64,000 nucleotides of DNA from the NCBI GenBank assembly GCA_014155875.1, contig JACEFZ010027056.1, positions 41,685 through 105,684 on the forward strand, read 5' to 3'. Under the pieces are notes generated by a model, which was not told the origin of the DNA, did not search any database, and saw only the letters and a list, made by a program, of their open reading frames with translations. This DNA comes from Cepaea nemoralis. Taxonomy: Eukaryota > Mollusca > Gastropoda > Stylommatophora > Helicidae. This document shows, piece after piece, positions 33,148 through 42,641 of the stretch. Position 1 is the first letter of the stretch. Every line of letters starts with the position of its first letter. Position numbers and translations under genes: made by a program.

Positions 33148-33310
33148 TTCTACAGAATAACGCACAGTATGTCCTTGAAAGTGTAGCGGAAAAATAGTGA
33201 ATAATCAGGTTTTTAAATAGCGTAAATTGACACGTCAGAAAATATGCTTTCAACAATGCGAATTCACAATGTTGCCAAAGTGTTTGTCAACTCTGTATCG
33301 AGAGTATATG

Positions 33311-33625
33311 AACCGTGGTTATGACAGTTAGTCAGTTGCATATCCTTTACAGGACGTCGCAGTCATCACCAGCATGTTTTTATTATTGTTGCTGTTGTGA
33401 TCTCTTGGCACGTTTACGTTCAGTATTTTGCCATTGCTTTCTGAACGACTGGCACCCATACCATTTTCGTAAAAGACACGCAAGGCTGTCTGCTGCCAAA
33501 TCGCGAGCAGCTTATGTCGAACGCGGGTTTGAGGGACTACGAACTGCCGTCCTTGAACCCTTCGCCACGGAGCGGGCTGGTTGTGACAGTGCACATTGGA
33601 TTTACGCTCTAATTTGAAGGTGAGT
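33311..33625 (-). repeat. Block R2, minus-strand copy
   Basis: Inverted counterpart of 481-835, including gttgcatatcctttacagg at the left end and ttttgccattgctttctg in the middle. It belongs to the 5' side of the minus-strand LINE-T. Confidence 0.6.
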
Positions 33626-33660
33626 TGATTGAGTTGAGTTAAGAACGGACATCACACAGA
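33619..33660 (-). mobile_element. Tiny LINE-I2 3' end
   Basis: On the minus strand, gtgatgtccgttcttaactc matches the last bases of LINE-I2 (compare 36240-36285), with an (AACTC)n/(AATC) tail seen as gagttgattgagttgagtt. It lies between R2 and R1. Confidence 0.5.
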
Positions 33661-34020
33661 TTATTAGTTTGATGGTGGTTGTGGCCTTTTAAAAGCCAGT
33701 CAAGTCAAAAACAATGTTTGCCAGAAGTTTCCTGATGCCGTTGATATAAGACTTTAAATGTAATATCAATTAGAAATGGAAAGATGGTTTCTAACATTTT
33801 CCCACCTGTAAAATAAAGCCGTAACTTTTACACAATCTTCAAAGATTATTTAAAATTATTATCAAGTCTTTTATAATGCATTAAATCGTTAATAATTTAT
33901 TTAAAATTTTTACAAATTATAGAAATATGCTACAGTTATTTAAATACAAAAGCACATTTATGTTACTTTGAGTAAGGTCTCTTTGATATTTTTTGTTCCC
34001 CGCTCGCTAAATTTTGAACC
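33660..34020 (-). repeat. Block R1, minus-strand copy
   Basis: Inverted counterpart of 116-470, from ttgtggccttttaaaagcc to the R4 fragment boundary near 34020. Confidence 0.6.
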
Positions 34021-34400
34021 CAGGCTTTGTCCATATAAGAGTGTTAAGGGGGTACATAGAGCCTGTTCTTTTGTATGGATGTGAAACTTGGACAATGTGC
34101 AGCCACGCTGAAAACATCTGATGGCTGCAGAAATGTGGTTTCTGAGGAAAATGCAAAGAGTACCATGGACAGATAGAAAAAAAACCAATGACCAAGTACT
34201 ACAGGAGACAAATGAAAATCGTAAACTGATTAAAAATTTAGACAAAAAGTAAAATTTTTTTGGCGTTTGAGGGGTTGGGAGCTTATTGGAAACGAAAAGA
34301 TGAAGGGAAACGCCAAGAGGGCCCCAAGGAAAATATGGAGGGCTTGGCCACATGGAGGGACAGGGGAAACAGACATCCTGACTCGGGATCAATAAAGGGC
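34021..34400 (+). pseudogene. LINE-R4 (BovB/RTE-like) C-terminal fragment
   Basis: Encodes EPVLLYGCETWTMCSHAE, then in other frames RKMQRVPWTDRKKTNDQVLQ. From about 34240 the sequence becomes rich in short G, A and T runs, and the frame dissolves. The first 130 bp repeat 1-115 in inverted orientation. Confidence 0.65.
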
Positions 34401-34929
34401 GGTCCCCCCCAGCTTTCCGGCATGGCCTAAGAGTTTTTGTTGTTGGTTTATCAACTTTTTGTTCCGGGGCTTGTTTCCCTTTTTTTTCGCCTCAAGCGCC
34501 CATGTTAAAGGGGAACTTGTTTTCATCCCCTCAAAAAAGGGGAAAATTTTAGTGTCCCCCGGTTTAGGGGGGGCCCCTTTCCCGTAGCCACCGGAGTTTG
34601 CAGCGTTCTTTTCCTTGACTCCCCATGTTTTTTGCAAAGTGTTATGTTGATTTTCAACAATTGTATGTTTTCCTTTTTAAAGTGGTTTTTTTACAAAACA
34701 GTATATTTGTTTCCTACAAAACAGTGTGTCTTTTCACACTGCTTTTTGTGTTTTTACTTTTTGCGAATGAAATTTTATACACATGTGAATTATTATATTC
34801 GCGGCTGGTGTAATTACCTACACTTTAAATTTATTGATGTTGTGCCTATATGGGTGATTCTTAGTGCTTGTATTTTTGTGTATAAGTCTTGTAGTGCCAG
34901 TTCTCCTTGTTTTGTATCCTGTATTCGTG
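34401..34929. other. Low-complexity, homopolymer-rich stretch
   Basis: Contains dense runs such as ggggggg and tttttttt at 34400-34620, unlike the rest of the region. A segment at 34675-34750 (acaaaacagtgtgtcttttc) resembles a dispersed repeat at 62960-63000. No gene recognised. Confidence 0.5.
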
Positions 34930-36140
34930 TTTTGTGTTGTATACTGTGAAATTATTTTGCTGGAAGGTGAAATGGCTGATGTGTTTGCTTATGTCTGTGA
35001 TTGTTTGTTTTGGGGATATAATACTGTTACTAATATATTATCTTAGGAATGATGGGAACTGCTTACAACTGCACTTCTCCAAAAATTGTTGAAATCTCGT
35101 ATTTGTATCTATGTAGAATGTCTGTAATTGGTTGTTGTCAGTGAATGCCATGTTTCTGTGTGTGTGTGTGTGTTCTGGCATCGCATGGAAATGTGATCCA
35201 ATATATTTTTATGTTGTCTGTGACTGTTAGATCCAGGGTGAAATCCGCTTAGTACTTCCACTTTTTCGCAGACCCTATTTTAAATTTCTGTATCGTATTT
35301 TGACCCCAATTTCTTTACCAAACTATCTGAAGTTGTGGAGTATATTTAAATGGGTGTGTATGTTGTAGGGGAGAAATCGGTGTCATCTGCATAAGCAATT
35401 AGTTTTCCCCTCTCCAGACTCATGTATGAATGTTCCCTTTTAAAGTTGGTGTCCTCACTGATTGCTTCTAGGAGTGGTTCTGGTGTGAGAATACATGATT
35501 GGTATAGTGGACTCCCCTTTATTACAGATCTTGTGATCCTGAAACTGGCCGTGAGTAAATGACTCACCGTACCTTTCTTTGAGAATTTTTATACAAGATT
35601 TGTATCCACTGTCTTAATACTGTCCTATGTTATAGTGTGTTAGTGCTTTGTGTGAATTTAGTGTGACATTCTGTCAAAAACCTTCTCCTGGTCCAGCGAC
35701 AAGAGGGAGGGTAGACAGTCTGTCTGGTGGGTGTATGTGATGATATCTCTAATGAAGTGTGTATGTTTGGTTTGTGTTTCTGTGTTGAATACTGCACTGT
35801 TGGTCTGGTGTATGAGTGATAGAAGAAGTTTGTATTTTGTTTGAAAGTGTGTATTGTTAGTTTTTACGAGCATGGGGTGTGTCATGTTTTGTACATAACC
35901 TGTATGTTGGAGTAGAGTCCTGATGAATTTCCAATGTGGTGATCGTTTTGAGGGTCGTGTATTTGTAATGTATGTACTGGTGTATGATAGTACTGCTTTG
36001 TGATCTGTGAATTTTTATGTTTCTTTTATGTATTATATTTGAGCAGAGTGACTAATTTTGGTAAAAAATTGGTTGATGATTGTAATTTCTTGGTGCATGT
36101 ATGTTCACAATGGTGTATGCATGTATAATAATATTTTCTA
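34930..36140 (-). pseudogene. LINE-T ORF2, endonuclease end and RT fragment
   Basis: From the high end on the minus strand: endonuclease C-terminal sequence homologous to 12590-12780, then an abrupt jump to RT, LLSLDQEKVFDRMSH (motif A, with Asp). A further break leads to GSPLYQSCILTPEPLLEAI and LIAYADDTDF (motif C). Motif style is that of the Tx1/L1 group. The normal linker between endonuclease and RT is absent, so the copy is internally deleted. Confidence 0.7.
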
Positions 36141-36154
36141 ACTGTATTATGTAG

Positions 36155-36240
36155 AAAGCAATGGCAAACTACTGAGCATAATCTTGCCAGAAATCAACAA
36201 TCAGCTGAAAGATGCTGATGTTGACAGTGTTGTCCTGTAA
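36155..36240 (+). mobile_element. SINE-B 3' fragment
   Basis: Carries agaaagcaatggcaaactac, gcataatcttgccagaaatc and gttgacagtgttgtcctgta. 5'-truncated. It is followed immediately by the (AACTC)n tail of a minus-strand LINE-I2. Confidence 0.7.
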
Positions 36241-36660
36241 GTTGAGTTGAGTTGAGATAAGAACCGACATCACCGCACTCAGGACATTCCCATACGTGCT
36301 CCATCCCCTCGTTCAACAGCCAGCGAAAAGTCATACTACTAATCGTTCCCACCGCTATCTGATTAAAAGTTCTCCTGGTCCTTCCCTCTCAGATTTTAGA
36401 TTCTTCCAGAGCTACTGCCGATCCCCCGCAATCTCATTCTTTCCACATATGTGTTCTCAATCTGTTCTTCCACCCGGTCCCACAAGCGCACAACCACCTC
36501 CCCCTTGTCCATAGGCAAACTATCACCAAGAGGTGCATTCCCTGCTAGTCTATCAGCCTTTTCATTCCCCCGTACCCCCGCATGGCCAGGGCATAATATC
36601 CATACACCTCTCACATCTGTGACCTCTGAAGCGACGAGAGCCATTCCTGTAAAGGACATG
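36241..36660 (-). pseudogene. LINE-I2 RNase H 3' fragment
   Basis: Minus strand has GVWILCPGHAGVRGNEKADR (last RNase H motif) and, toward the 3' end, the WECPEC-type terminus. The tail is gttgagttgagttgag read on the plus strand, i.e. (AACTC)n. It starts abruptly at its 5' side against a small LINE-T ORF2 fragment at 36670-36750. Confidence 0.7.
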
Positions 36661-36941
36661 CGAATTAAAAACAAAAATATGCAGATTCGTCCCTGGTCAT
36701 CCGTGGGTGTCCCTAATAATATCTCACCTGGCTGATGTTTGCAGATCCCCTCCTCAGTAAATCCCGCAGCGTGTAGCGGTTCACGACAACAGTTCTGTGT
36801 TAGTTTATTAATCTTCTTTGGTTCCTGCATAGTGTTCTTGTTTGGCCACACCTCTTTTAATTTGCTGTTCTCGCAGTCTGACCATGGATGTAGATTTACA
36901 GTCTTCACTTGGTTCCTGCCAACGACTTACTTCTCGTAGAG

Positions 36942-37313
36942 CAGTGGTTCTCAACCTTTTTTTGTTAACCCGTGCCGCCTTCATCATATTTTCATAACGT
37001 CATCCTCCCCTTTTCGCATTTTCTCCTTAAAAATCCCCCCGACCCTAGACAGAATACGTAATAATAGAAGCTAAATATAATAGCACATCCTAGAAAAAGT
37101 CTATACGTCTAATAAAACGTGATTTGCTGGTTTACTTACGCTATAAAATGAATTCCAGAAGGGTGAGACGTACAGAACTGCAAAGTATGAAGGGAAAAAC
37201 AATATCAAGTAATCGGTTCTTGTATTAACGCGATCTTGAAATAATCTTAACCCCCCCCCCCCCCCCCCCCCACAACGGAAACCCTAAAATGTCCCACCGG
37301 TTGAGAACTACTG
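36942..37313. mobile_element. hAT-type MITE
   Basis: Terminal inverted repeats cagtggttctcaacc at the left and, as reverse complement, cagtagttctcaacc at the right (14 of 15 match). Flanking 8-bp duplication: tcgtagag (36934-36941) and tcatagag (37314-37321), one mismatch. The CAGTGGTTCTCAACC terminus with 8-bp target duplication is characteristic of hAT elements. At 372 bp with no transposase ORF it is non-autonomous. An internal C run of over 20 bases lies at 37250-37271. Confidence 0.88.
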
Positions 37314-37321
37314 TCATAGAG

Positions 37322-37648
37322 CATTCAGTATATCAGCCTGGTCAATGGCTCGTCCTCCCCTCAATAGTAGCCTTACCTGCAAGTCTGTCAACCTGCTCAT
37401 TTTCTTGGACACCCGCATGCCCCGGCATGAAAATGAAACTAATCTTTGCCAGCCGTGACCGCCTCGTAGACGCCAACCACTGTCTTCTGGCCCACCCCAT
37501 CGCTATCTTCCTGAGCTTACTCATTGAGTCACTAGGGAAACATGCCCGAGAGAAGGTCTGTGTCTCGAGCCCACCCCATCGCTATCTTCCTGAGCTTACT
37601 CATTGAGTCACTAGGGAAACATGCCCGAGAGAAGGTCTGTCTCTAGAA
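37322..37648 (-). pseudogene. LINE-I2 RNase H fragment with 79-bp tandem duplication
   Basis: Minus strand reads WARRQWLASTRRSRLAKISF and FMPGHAGVQENEQVDRLAG, the last RNase H motif. 37491-37569 is repeated at 37570-37648 (period 79) with two or three differences near the end. The MITE at 36942-37313 borders it. Confidence 0.7.
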
Positions 37649-37879
37649 CCAAGTAATTACTTTACTTACTGCCATGACTTACATTGTCAGATAGTTGTTG
37701 TCAAGGCAAAAGCACCATAATCTTAATTCACAATTCCCCCCCCCCCCCCCCCCAAGCTTGAGACATTAAGGTCCATAAACTTCTCACTCGTCGAACAACC
37801 GATCCAACTGTGTAAATGACAGCATCATCCTCTAAAGAATTATTGAAGATAAAAGCCTGTACTTCCTCCCGCACAGCAG
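37649..37879. other. No gene recognised; C-run
   Basis: Short spacer with a C run at about 37737-37753. Nothing else seen. Confidence 0.5.
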
Positions 37880-38702
37880 CCGGATTTTTTGTTTTGTTTT
37901 GGTCTGCATTTTATGTCTAGTTGGATGCATTAGTCTTCTGTCTGCCCGTTGTCTCTTCTTTGGATTGCTGACGATTTGAAAACCGACAGTCTTTATTTTT
38001 TGGATTGTTTTCTTGTGTGTTTCTGTCTTGATGTGTGTTGATTTGACTATTGAAAGTTGGTGTCAGTTCCGATTTTTTTTTTTTTAAGTTGATGAACTTC
38101 TCGCACGTGAGGGGAGAAATCTTCATGACTGTGTACACCAATTGTTGCTGTTGCTGGTGTTATCGGTGGTCCTTTGCTAGGTCATTTATTTGTGGTTATC
38201 TTGACCAGACGGATGGCAATTGATCATTCTCCCCGGCATCGTAATCAATACTCTGTGATTATTGTTAGTAATGCCCTGGATGTGTAGATTCATATGTAAT
38301 GGGGCACTTACTTTTTGGGTTGCAGAGTGCACCCCACTTACCAGCCCCATTGTTAAGCCTGAAGACCTCAGCTTTATCCTCCCCTGTAACACAGTGCAAC
38401 CGTTTTCTGTAAACTCCTTCAGGAGTAATCGTGATAGGCAACCAGTGTATGGTCAGCCTGTCTCTTTCTTTCTCTAGATTGTGTAGTGATATGTCTAATC
38501 CTAAACTTGGTAAAGAGAACATTTTACCGTGTAACTTGTCATACACGGCTTTCTGCCCTTCTGTTGACAGGTGAAAGTACCACCCAGTGGGAACCTCGAA
38601 CCTATGCAGGTTGATGGTTCCCCCAGAAGGCACACCACCTGGACCAGTTAAGGCACTAACAATAAAAGCTGGTGTCGATTTCGCCGCAGCCCCAGAGTCA
38701 GT
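37880..38702 (-). pseudogene. LINE-T ORF1, copy 5
   Basis: Minus strand is open from the (GAT)n tract into TPAFIVSALTGPGG, HRFEVPTGWYFHLSTEG, LPSLGLDISLHNLEKERD, ITPEGV and FRLNNGAGKWGALCN. The apparent Met repeat at its start is the microsatellite tail of LINE-R3, not gag sequence. The true start is lost. The knuckle at about 38200 reads NCHPSGQDNHK, with the second Cys changed. The C-terminal part is in another frame. Confidence 0.75.
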
Positions 38703-38703
38703 A

Positions 38704-38711
38704 ATCATCAA

Positions 38712-38772
<61 letters not shown>

Positions 38773-39290
38773 TTCCACTTCTGCCGTCAAGCGGCGTGGG
38801 GAGGAATAATTTGCGTTCCAGCGACCGGTGGGCGGCACTGGATTGTGTCATTCCGTGTGGTTGTACAATGTCTTTGATGTCGTCAAGTCAATCCATTTTC
38901 TTCTTGGACGTCCTCGTGGTCTCGTTGCAGATGATCTTTGATGTAAGGCCAGTGATGGTAGTTGTTGGTGTTGCATTCTAACGACATGGCCAAACGACTT
39001 GATCTTCTGTCTTTCAATAAATGTGGCACAAGGTGTTGATCCCACAGTCTGTCTGATAATAGCATTTCTTACTCGGTCTCGGATTGTTAAGTTGGCAGCT
39101 CTCCTCAGGCATCTCATTTCGTAGGTGTTGATTTTGCGAAGATGTAATTTGGACAAAGTCCAGTTTTGAGATTGGTAACATAGAGTTGGTGTGAATATGC
39201 TGTTTATTATCTGTCGTTTGGCGGACATGGGTATATTTGGAAGTTTCAGTAGGGGTGATAGTTGATATGTAAGTGCACTAGCTATTTGTC
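38704..39290 (-). mobile_element. LINE-R3 3' end with (GAT)n tail, copy 2
   Basis: Minus strand frame (39303-38848) reads IINSIFTPTLCYQSQNWTLS, MRCLRRAANLTIRDRVR, KSFGHVVRMQHQQLPSLAL and RPRGRPRRKW. This region follows RT in RTE-type LINEs. The tail is (ATC)n on the plus strand at 38704-38772. It is better preserved than the copy at 32481-33077. Confidence 0.8.
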
Positions 39291-39690
39291 CGAAGCGAAG
39301 CAAGCCACTGCACGAAGCTTGCCTGTCCTCACCCTACTCAGCATGCTTTCTGAGTCAGTCACAATCACGATGTGTGCGTGTATCGTATTCTCCATCCAGC
39401 GGAGAGCTGCACTGACTGCCTCCACCTCCATTCGTAAGCTAGATGTTGTGGTAGCATATGCCAGGCTCTCCTGCACCAAACGTCGACCATTAGCCTTTGC
39501 CAAGAACCCTCAGGCACTTCTACTACCTCTCAACACCTAACCATCTGTGTAGTTAATCACATCACCCGAGCGAGCATTATCCTGAATTAGTTGCTGGATT
39601 TCCACTTCCGTGGCCCCTGCTGGCCACTCCCTCCACTCCAGGTTTAATGTGATTATAACTCTGCACAAGTCTAACTGCTCCGCTACATTG
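39291..39690 (-). pseudogene. LINE-I2 RT-end/RNase H fragment
   Basis: Minus strand: EWREWPAGATEVEIQQLI, then VINYTDG (first RNase H Asp), then NGRRLVQESLAYATTTS, RMEVEAVSAALRWMEN (Glu) and VTDSESML (Asp). The frame crosses the RT/RNase H border without the deletion seen at 6604, which makes it a useful reference. Truncated on both sides. Confidence 0.75.
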
Positions 39691-40110
39691 AACCTGTACT
39701 TTTGTATGGATGTGAAGCGTGGACAATGAGCAGACAAACTGAAATGTATCTAATAGCAGTCGAAATATGGATTCTGAGTGAAATGCAAAAAATACCATGA
39801 ATATACTGAAAAACCAATGACCAAGTCCTACAAGAAACAAATGAAAACCGTAAATTAAAAATTAGATGTACACAGTCAACATTTTTAGACATGTTATAGA
39901 GAATAAATAAATTGGAGAACTTGGTGACAACTAGCAAGATTAAAGGGGGGGGGGGGGGGGGGACAAGGGGAAAGTAGAGAAGTAAACATCTGGATGGCTT
40001 GTCAACATGGTATGATCAGGACAAGAACACCGACTGATCCACGACAGGTCAACGTGTGAGATGGCGAAACATAACTGCCCATGCTTATCGGCATGGCACA
40101 TGATGATTAT
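39691..40110 (+). pseudogene. LINE-R4 C-terminal fragment
   Basis: Broken frames give EPVLLYGCEAWTM-like, IPWIYWKTNDQVLQETNEN-like and a terminus ending AYRHGT-like before a gatgattatgat tail. A G run (about 39944-39962) sits where other copies have a lysine/arginine-rich segment. The same 3' end is present at 62700-62920. Confidence 0.65.
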
Positions 40111-40150
40111 GATATTCCTTGGATGTCCCCTTTCTCCTGCCCTGTATTTT

Positions 40151-40774
40151 GTGCTCCAGTATTTTCAGTAATTGATCTTCATGCTTCATATTGTGGTCAA
40201 GTCAAGACAACTTTAAACACATTGTTTCATGTTCTGTTTGTGCTCCAGTATTTTCAGTAATAGATCTCCGTGCTTCATATTGTGGTCAAGTCAAGACAAC
40301 TTTAAACACATTTTTTAATGTTCTGTTTGTGCTCCAGTATTTTCAGTAATAGATCTCCGTGCTTCATATTGTGGTCAAGTCAAGACAACTCTAAACACAT
40401 TGTTTAATGTTTTGTTTGTGCTCCAGTATTTTCAGTAATAGATCTCCGTGCTTCATATTGTGGTCAAGTGGAGACAACTCTAAACACATTGTTTCATGTT
40501 CTGTTTGTGCTCCAGTATTTTCAGTAATAGATCTCCGTGCTTCATATTGTGGTCAAGTCAAGACAACTTTAAACACATTTTTTAATGTTCTGTTTGTGCT
40601 CCAGTATTTTCAGTAATAGATCTCCGTGCTTCATATTGTGGTCAAGTCAAGACAACTCTAAACACATTGTTTAATGTTTTGTTTGTGCTCCAGTATTTTC
40701 AGTAATAGATCTCCGTGCTTCATATTGTGGTCAAGTGGAGACAACTCTAAACACATTGTTTCATGTTCTGTTTG
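40151..40774 (+). repeat. Tandem array, 89-bp unit, seven copies
   Basis: Units start gtgctccagt at 40151, 40240, 40329, 40418, 40507, 40596 and 40685, a constant 89-bp period. Variants of the end of each unit (acattgtttcatg, acattttttaatg, acattgtttaatg, and gtggag in place of gtcaag) occur in the order A-B-C-D-B-C-D, a 267-bp higher-order period. Spanning open frames have no support as genes. Confidence 0.92.
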
Positions 40775-40777
40775 TGA

Positions 40778-41052
40778 TCGCCTCCTTTTAACTAAGCCAT
40801 AGTCCATGCACGTGCTACTACTTCCAGTGAACTGCTTTTTGCATGTAGATTAGCTGTCCCTATTACCAGGTGTCCCCTGCCAGGGGAACCCACTCTGACC
40901 TCTGAAGTACTTGTAATTTATGTCCCCAAGACAAGGATGAGAAATCAACATTTCAGTCAAAATGACCGGTGTAGGGGTTGAACCCTCTATTTAGTCATCA
41001 GAACACTGGAAGTTTAAGAGCGATCGCTGTTAACCTTTCAGCCATTTTGACC
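40778..41052 (-). mobile_element. SINE-A, minus-strand copy
   Basis: Minus strand starts near 41052 with tcaaaatggctgaaaggtta (A-box region), then gggttcaacccctacaccgg (B box), the body words cttggggacataaattac and ctggtaatagggaca, and a 3' end abutting the 89-bp array. Confidence 0.75.
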
Positions 41053-41164
41053 TCCACTTTTAAAAAAGAATGATATTCAATAGTACAGAGACTGTGAGAT
41101 GGAGGAATATCATCAGCAGAGTTGATCCAGAGCTCCCAGGACTAAGATCATTGAAGAGTTGTCC

Positions 41165-41365
41165 AAGGTAGTGGCTTCAACCCCTACACCGATCAGATGG
41201 ACCAAAATGTTGACTTCGTGTCCTTAACCAGGGAACGCAAATTACAAGTACCCCAGAAATCAGAGTGGGTTTGCCTGATGGTGACAGACACTGGTAATAG
41301 GGAAAGCTCACCCACATGCAAACATTAGCCCAGCGTGGACTACGCTCTAGTTCAAAGCGAGAGAA
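41165..41365 (+). mobile_element. SINE-A, 5'-truncated copy
   Basis: Starts ggcttcaacccctacaccga in the B-box region, with the body words gcctgatggtgacag and ctggtaatagggaaag and the end ctacgctctagttcaaagcg. Lies inverted relative to the copy at 40778-41052 and directly precedes a short piece of the 75-bp minisatellite. Confidence 0.75.
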
Positions 41366-41384
41366 GAAACAAACACCTCAAGAA

Positions 41385-41575
41385 ACATACCCACTTACCC
41401 ATCATACCCATTACCATCATACCCATTACCATCATACCATGACCTGTTGTTGAAGATGAATGCAGAAGTGAAGTCAGTAGTACAGGACAGACCAGTTACC
41501 CATTAGCCCATCATACCCTATTACCCATCATATCCATTACCCATCATACCCATTACCCATCATACCCATTACCCC
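41385..41575 (+). repeat. Short piece of the 75-bp minisatellite
   Basis: Contains catgacctgttgttgaagat and gcagaagtgaagtcag, as in 58472-60140, embedded in tacccattacccatca sub-repeats. About one full unit plus several 16-bp sub-units. Confidence 0.85.
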
Positions 41576-42153
41576 CCTCTGCCTTGCGTCCACCTTGACG
41601 AGGTAGAGAAGCTTGCGCGTTCCAATGACCCCAAGAGCTATGCCGACGGTAGCACAGCTACTGGTAGGGTCACCCATGTCGGACAGGTCAAGGGAGAGGG
41701 ACCAGACGAAGAGACGTACAAATCTGCTGCCTTGTAGGTAGACTGGGGACAGTCAAAGGCTAGGGAAAGCATCCCGAACAAATGCTTGTCGAAATCGGAT
41801 GTACTGAGCCACAGGCTTGACAAAGAAGTGCAACGTAACTTTATCATTTCATGATGCCACAGATGAAAATTAATCGTTATGGTGCTAATCTCGTGAAGTC
41901 CCATCAGGCGGTGATAGTGCGGGCCCACTGCCTCGAGGGATCCACCCATGACTACTGGTGGTCACCTTCCCCTGTGCTGTGGAGTCAAGGCACAGGGGGA
42001 GTGGGAAAAAGAGCTATTGACCAAACACCCCGTGTCAGGTCCTACTTATTAGCTCTGTCTAGCTCGCTGGACTTTGACAGGCAAATTACAACATCTACAA
42101 CACATCTACTAAGAACACATGAATGCAATCGGAAACTGGCAGGAGCTATCTCC
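41576..42153. other. No gene recognised
   Basis: One plus-strand frame (41851-42156) is open for 101 residues and another reads YADGSTATGRVTH, but neither resembles a known domain securely. It is the left flank of a minus-strand LTR. Confidence 0.45.
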
Positions 42154-42641
42154 TGAACAATCATTTATTACAATATATATTACAGGCTGACAACATAGTC
42201 GCACTTCACGCTCAAACAATCGTTCCCCACTAACAGCCACGCGCTAGCTCACAATGGCGATCTTTACACTGTCGCCCGCATGATCATTCACAATCACAAC
42301 TTCACATCATCCCGCACATATCACAGTTAGTACATTCCTCGAATATCACTACACAACTTTCATCTCCATCTATCCTTCACAACCACTATCGTTCTATCGT
42401 TCTAGCGTTCTCCAGATCTCCACACGTCCGTCTCTATTCGCTGCCTCACACACACGGCCCTCTCTCCTGGTTGCCCTTTCCCCACATCACGTGGCTCTGT
42501 TCACGGGATTCTTGCCTGACCGTCCAGTAGCCAAGCCGTGGCGTCTCTTACTGCCCTTTACCTCAGTCATGCTTACACTGACTCTCGCTTACATACCGGC
42601 GCTTACATTCTTCCTTACACATGTCATATAAGACCATGACA
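42154..42641 (-). repeat. 3' LTR of a minus-strand Gmr1-like element
   Basis: Minus strand starts TGTCATGGTCTTATATGACA and ends TTGTTCA (TG...CA). An AATAAA lies near the 3' end at 42164-42169 (seen as tttatt). Purine-rich gcggggggagaa immediately upstream on the minus strand is a good polypurine tract. The first 165 bp recur at 45588-45746. The termini match the TGTCA pattern of the other LTRs in the window. Confidence 0.75.

Noticed and set aside
32873..33256. Frames with runs of Met, His or Ile
   Set aside because: Produced by the (GAT)n tail of LINE-R3; not a coding homopolymer.
40151..40774. CRISPR array
   Set aside because: The 89-bp units are contiguous with no unique spacers, and the context is eukaryotic retroelements.
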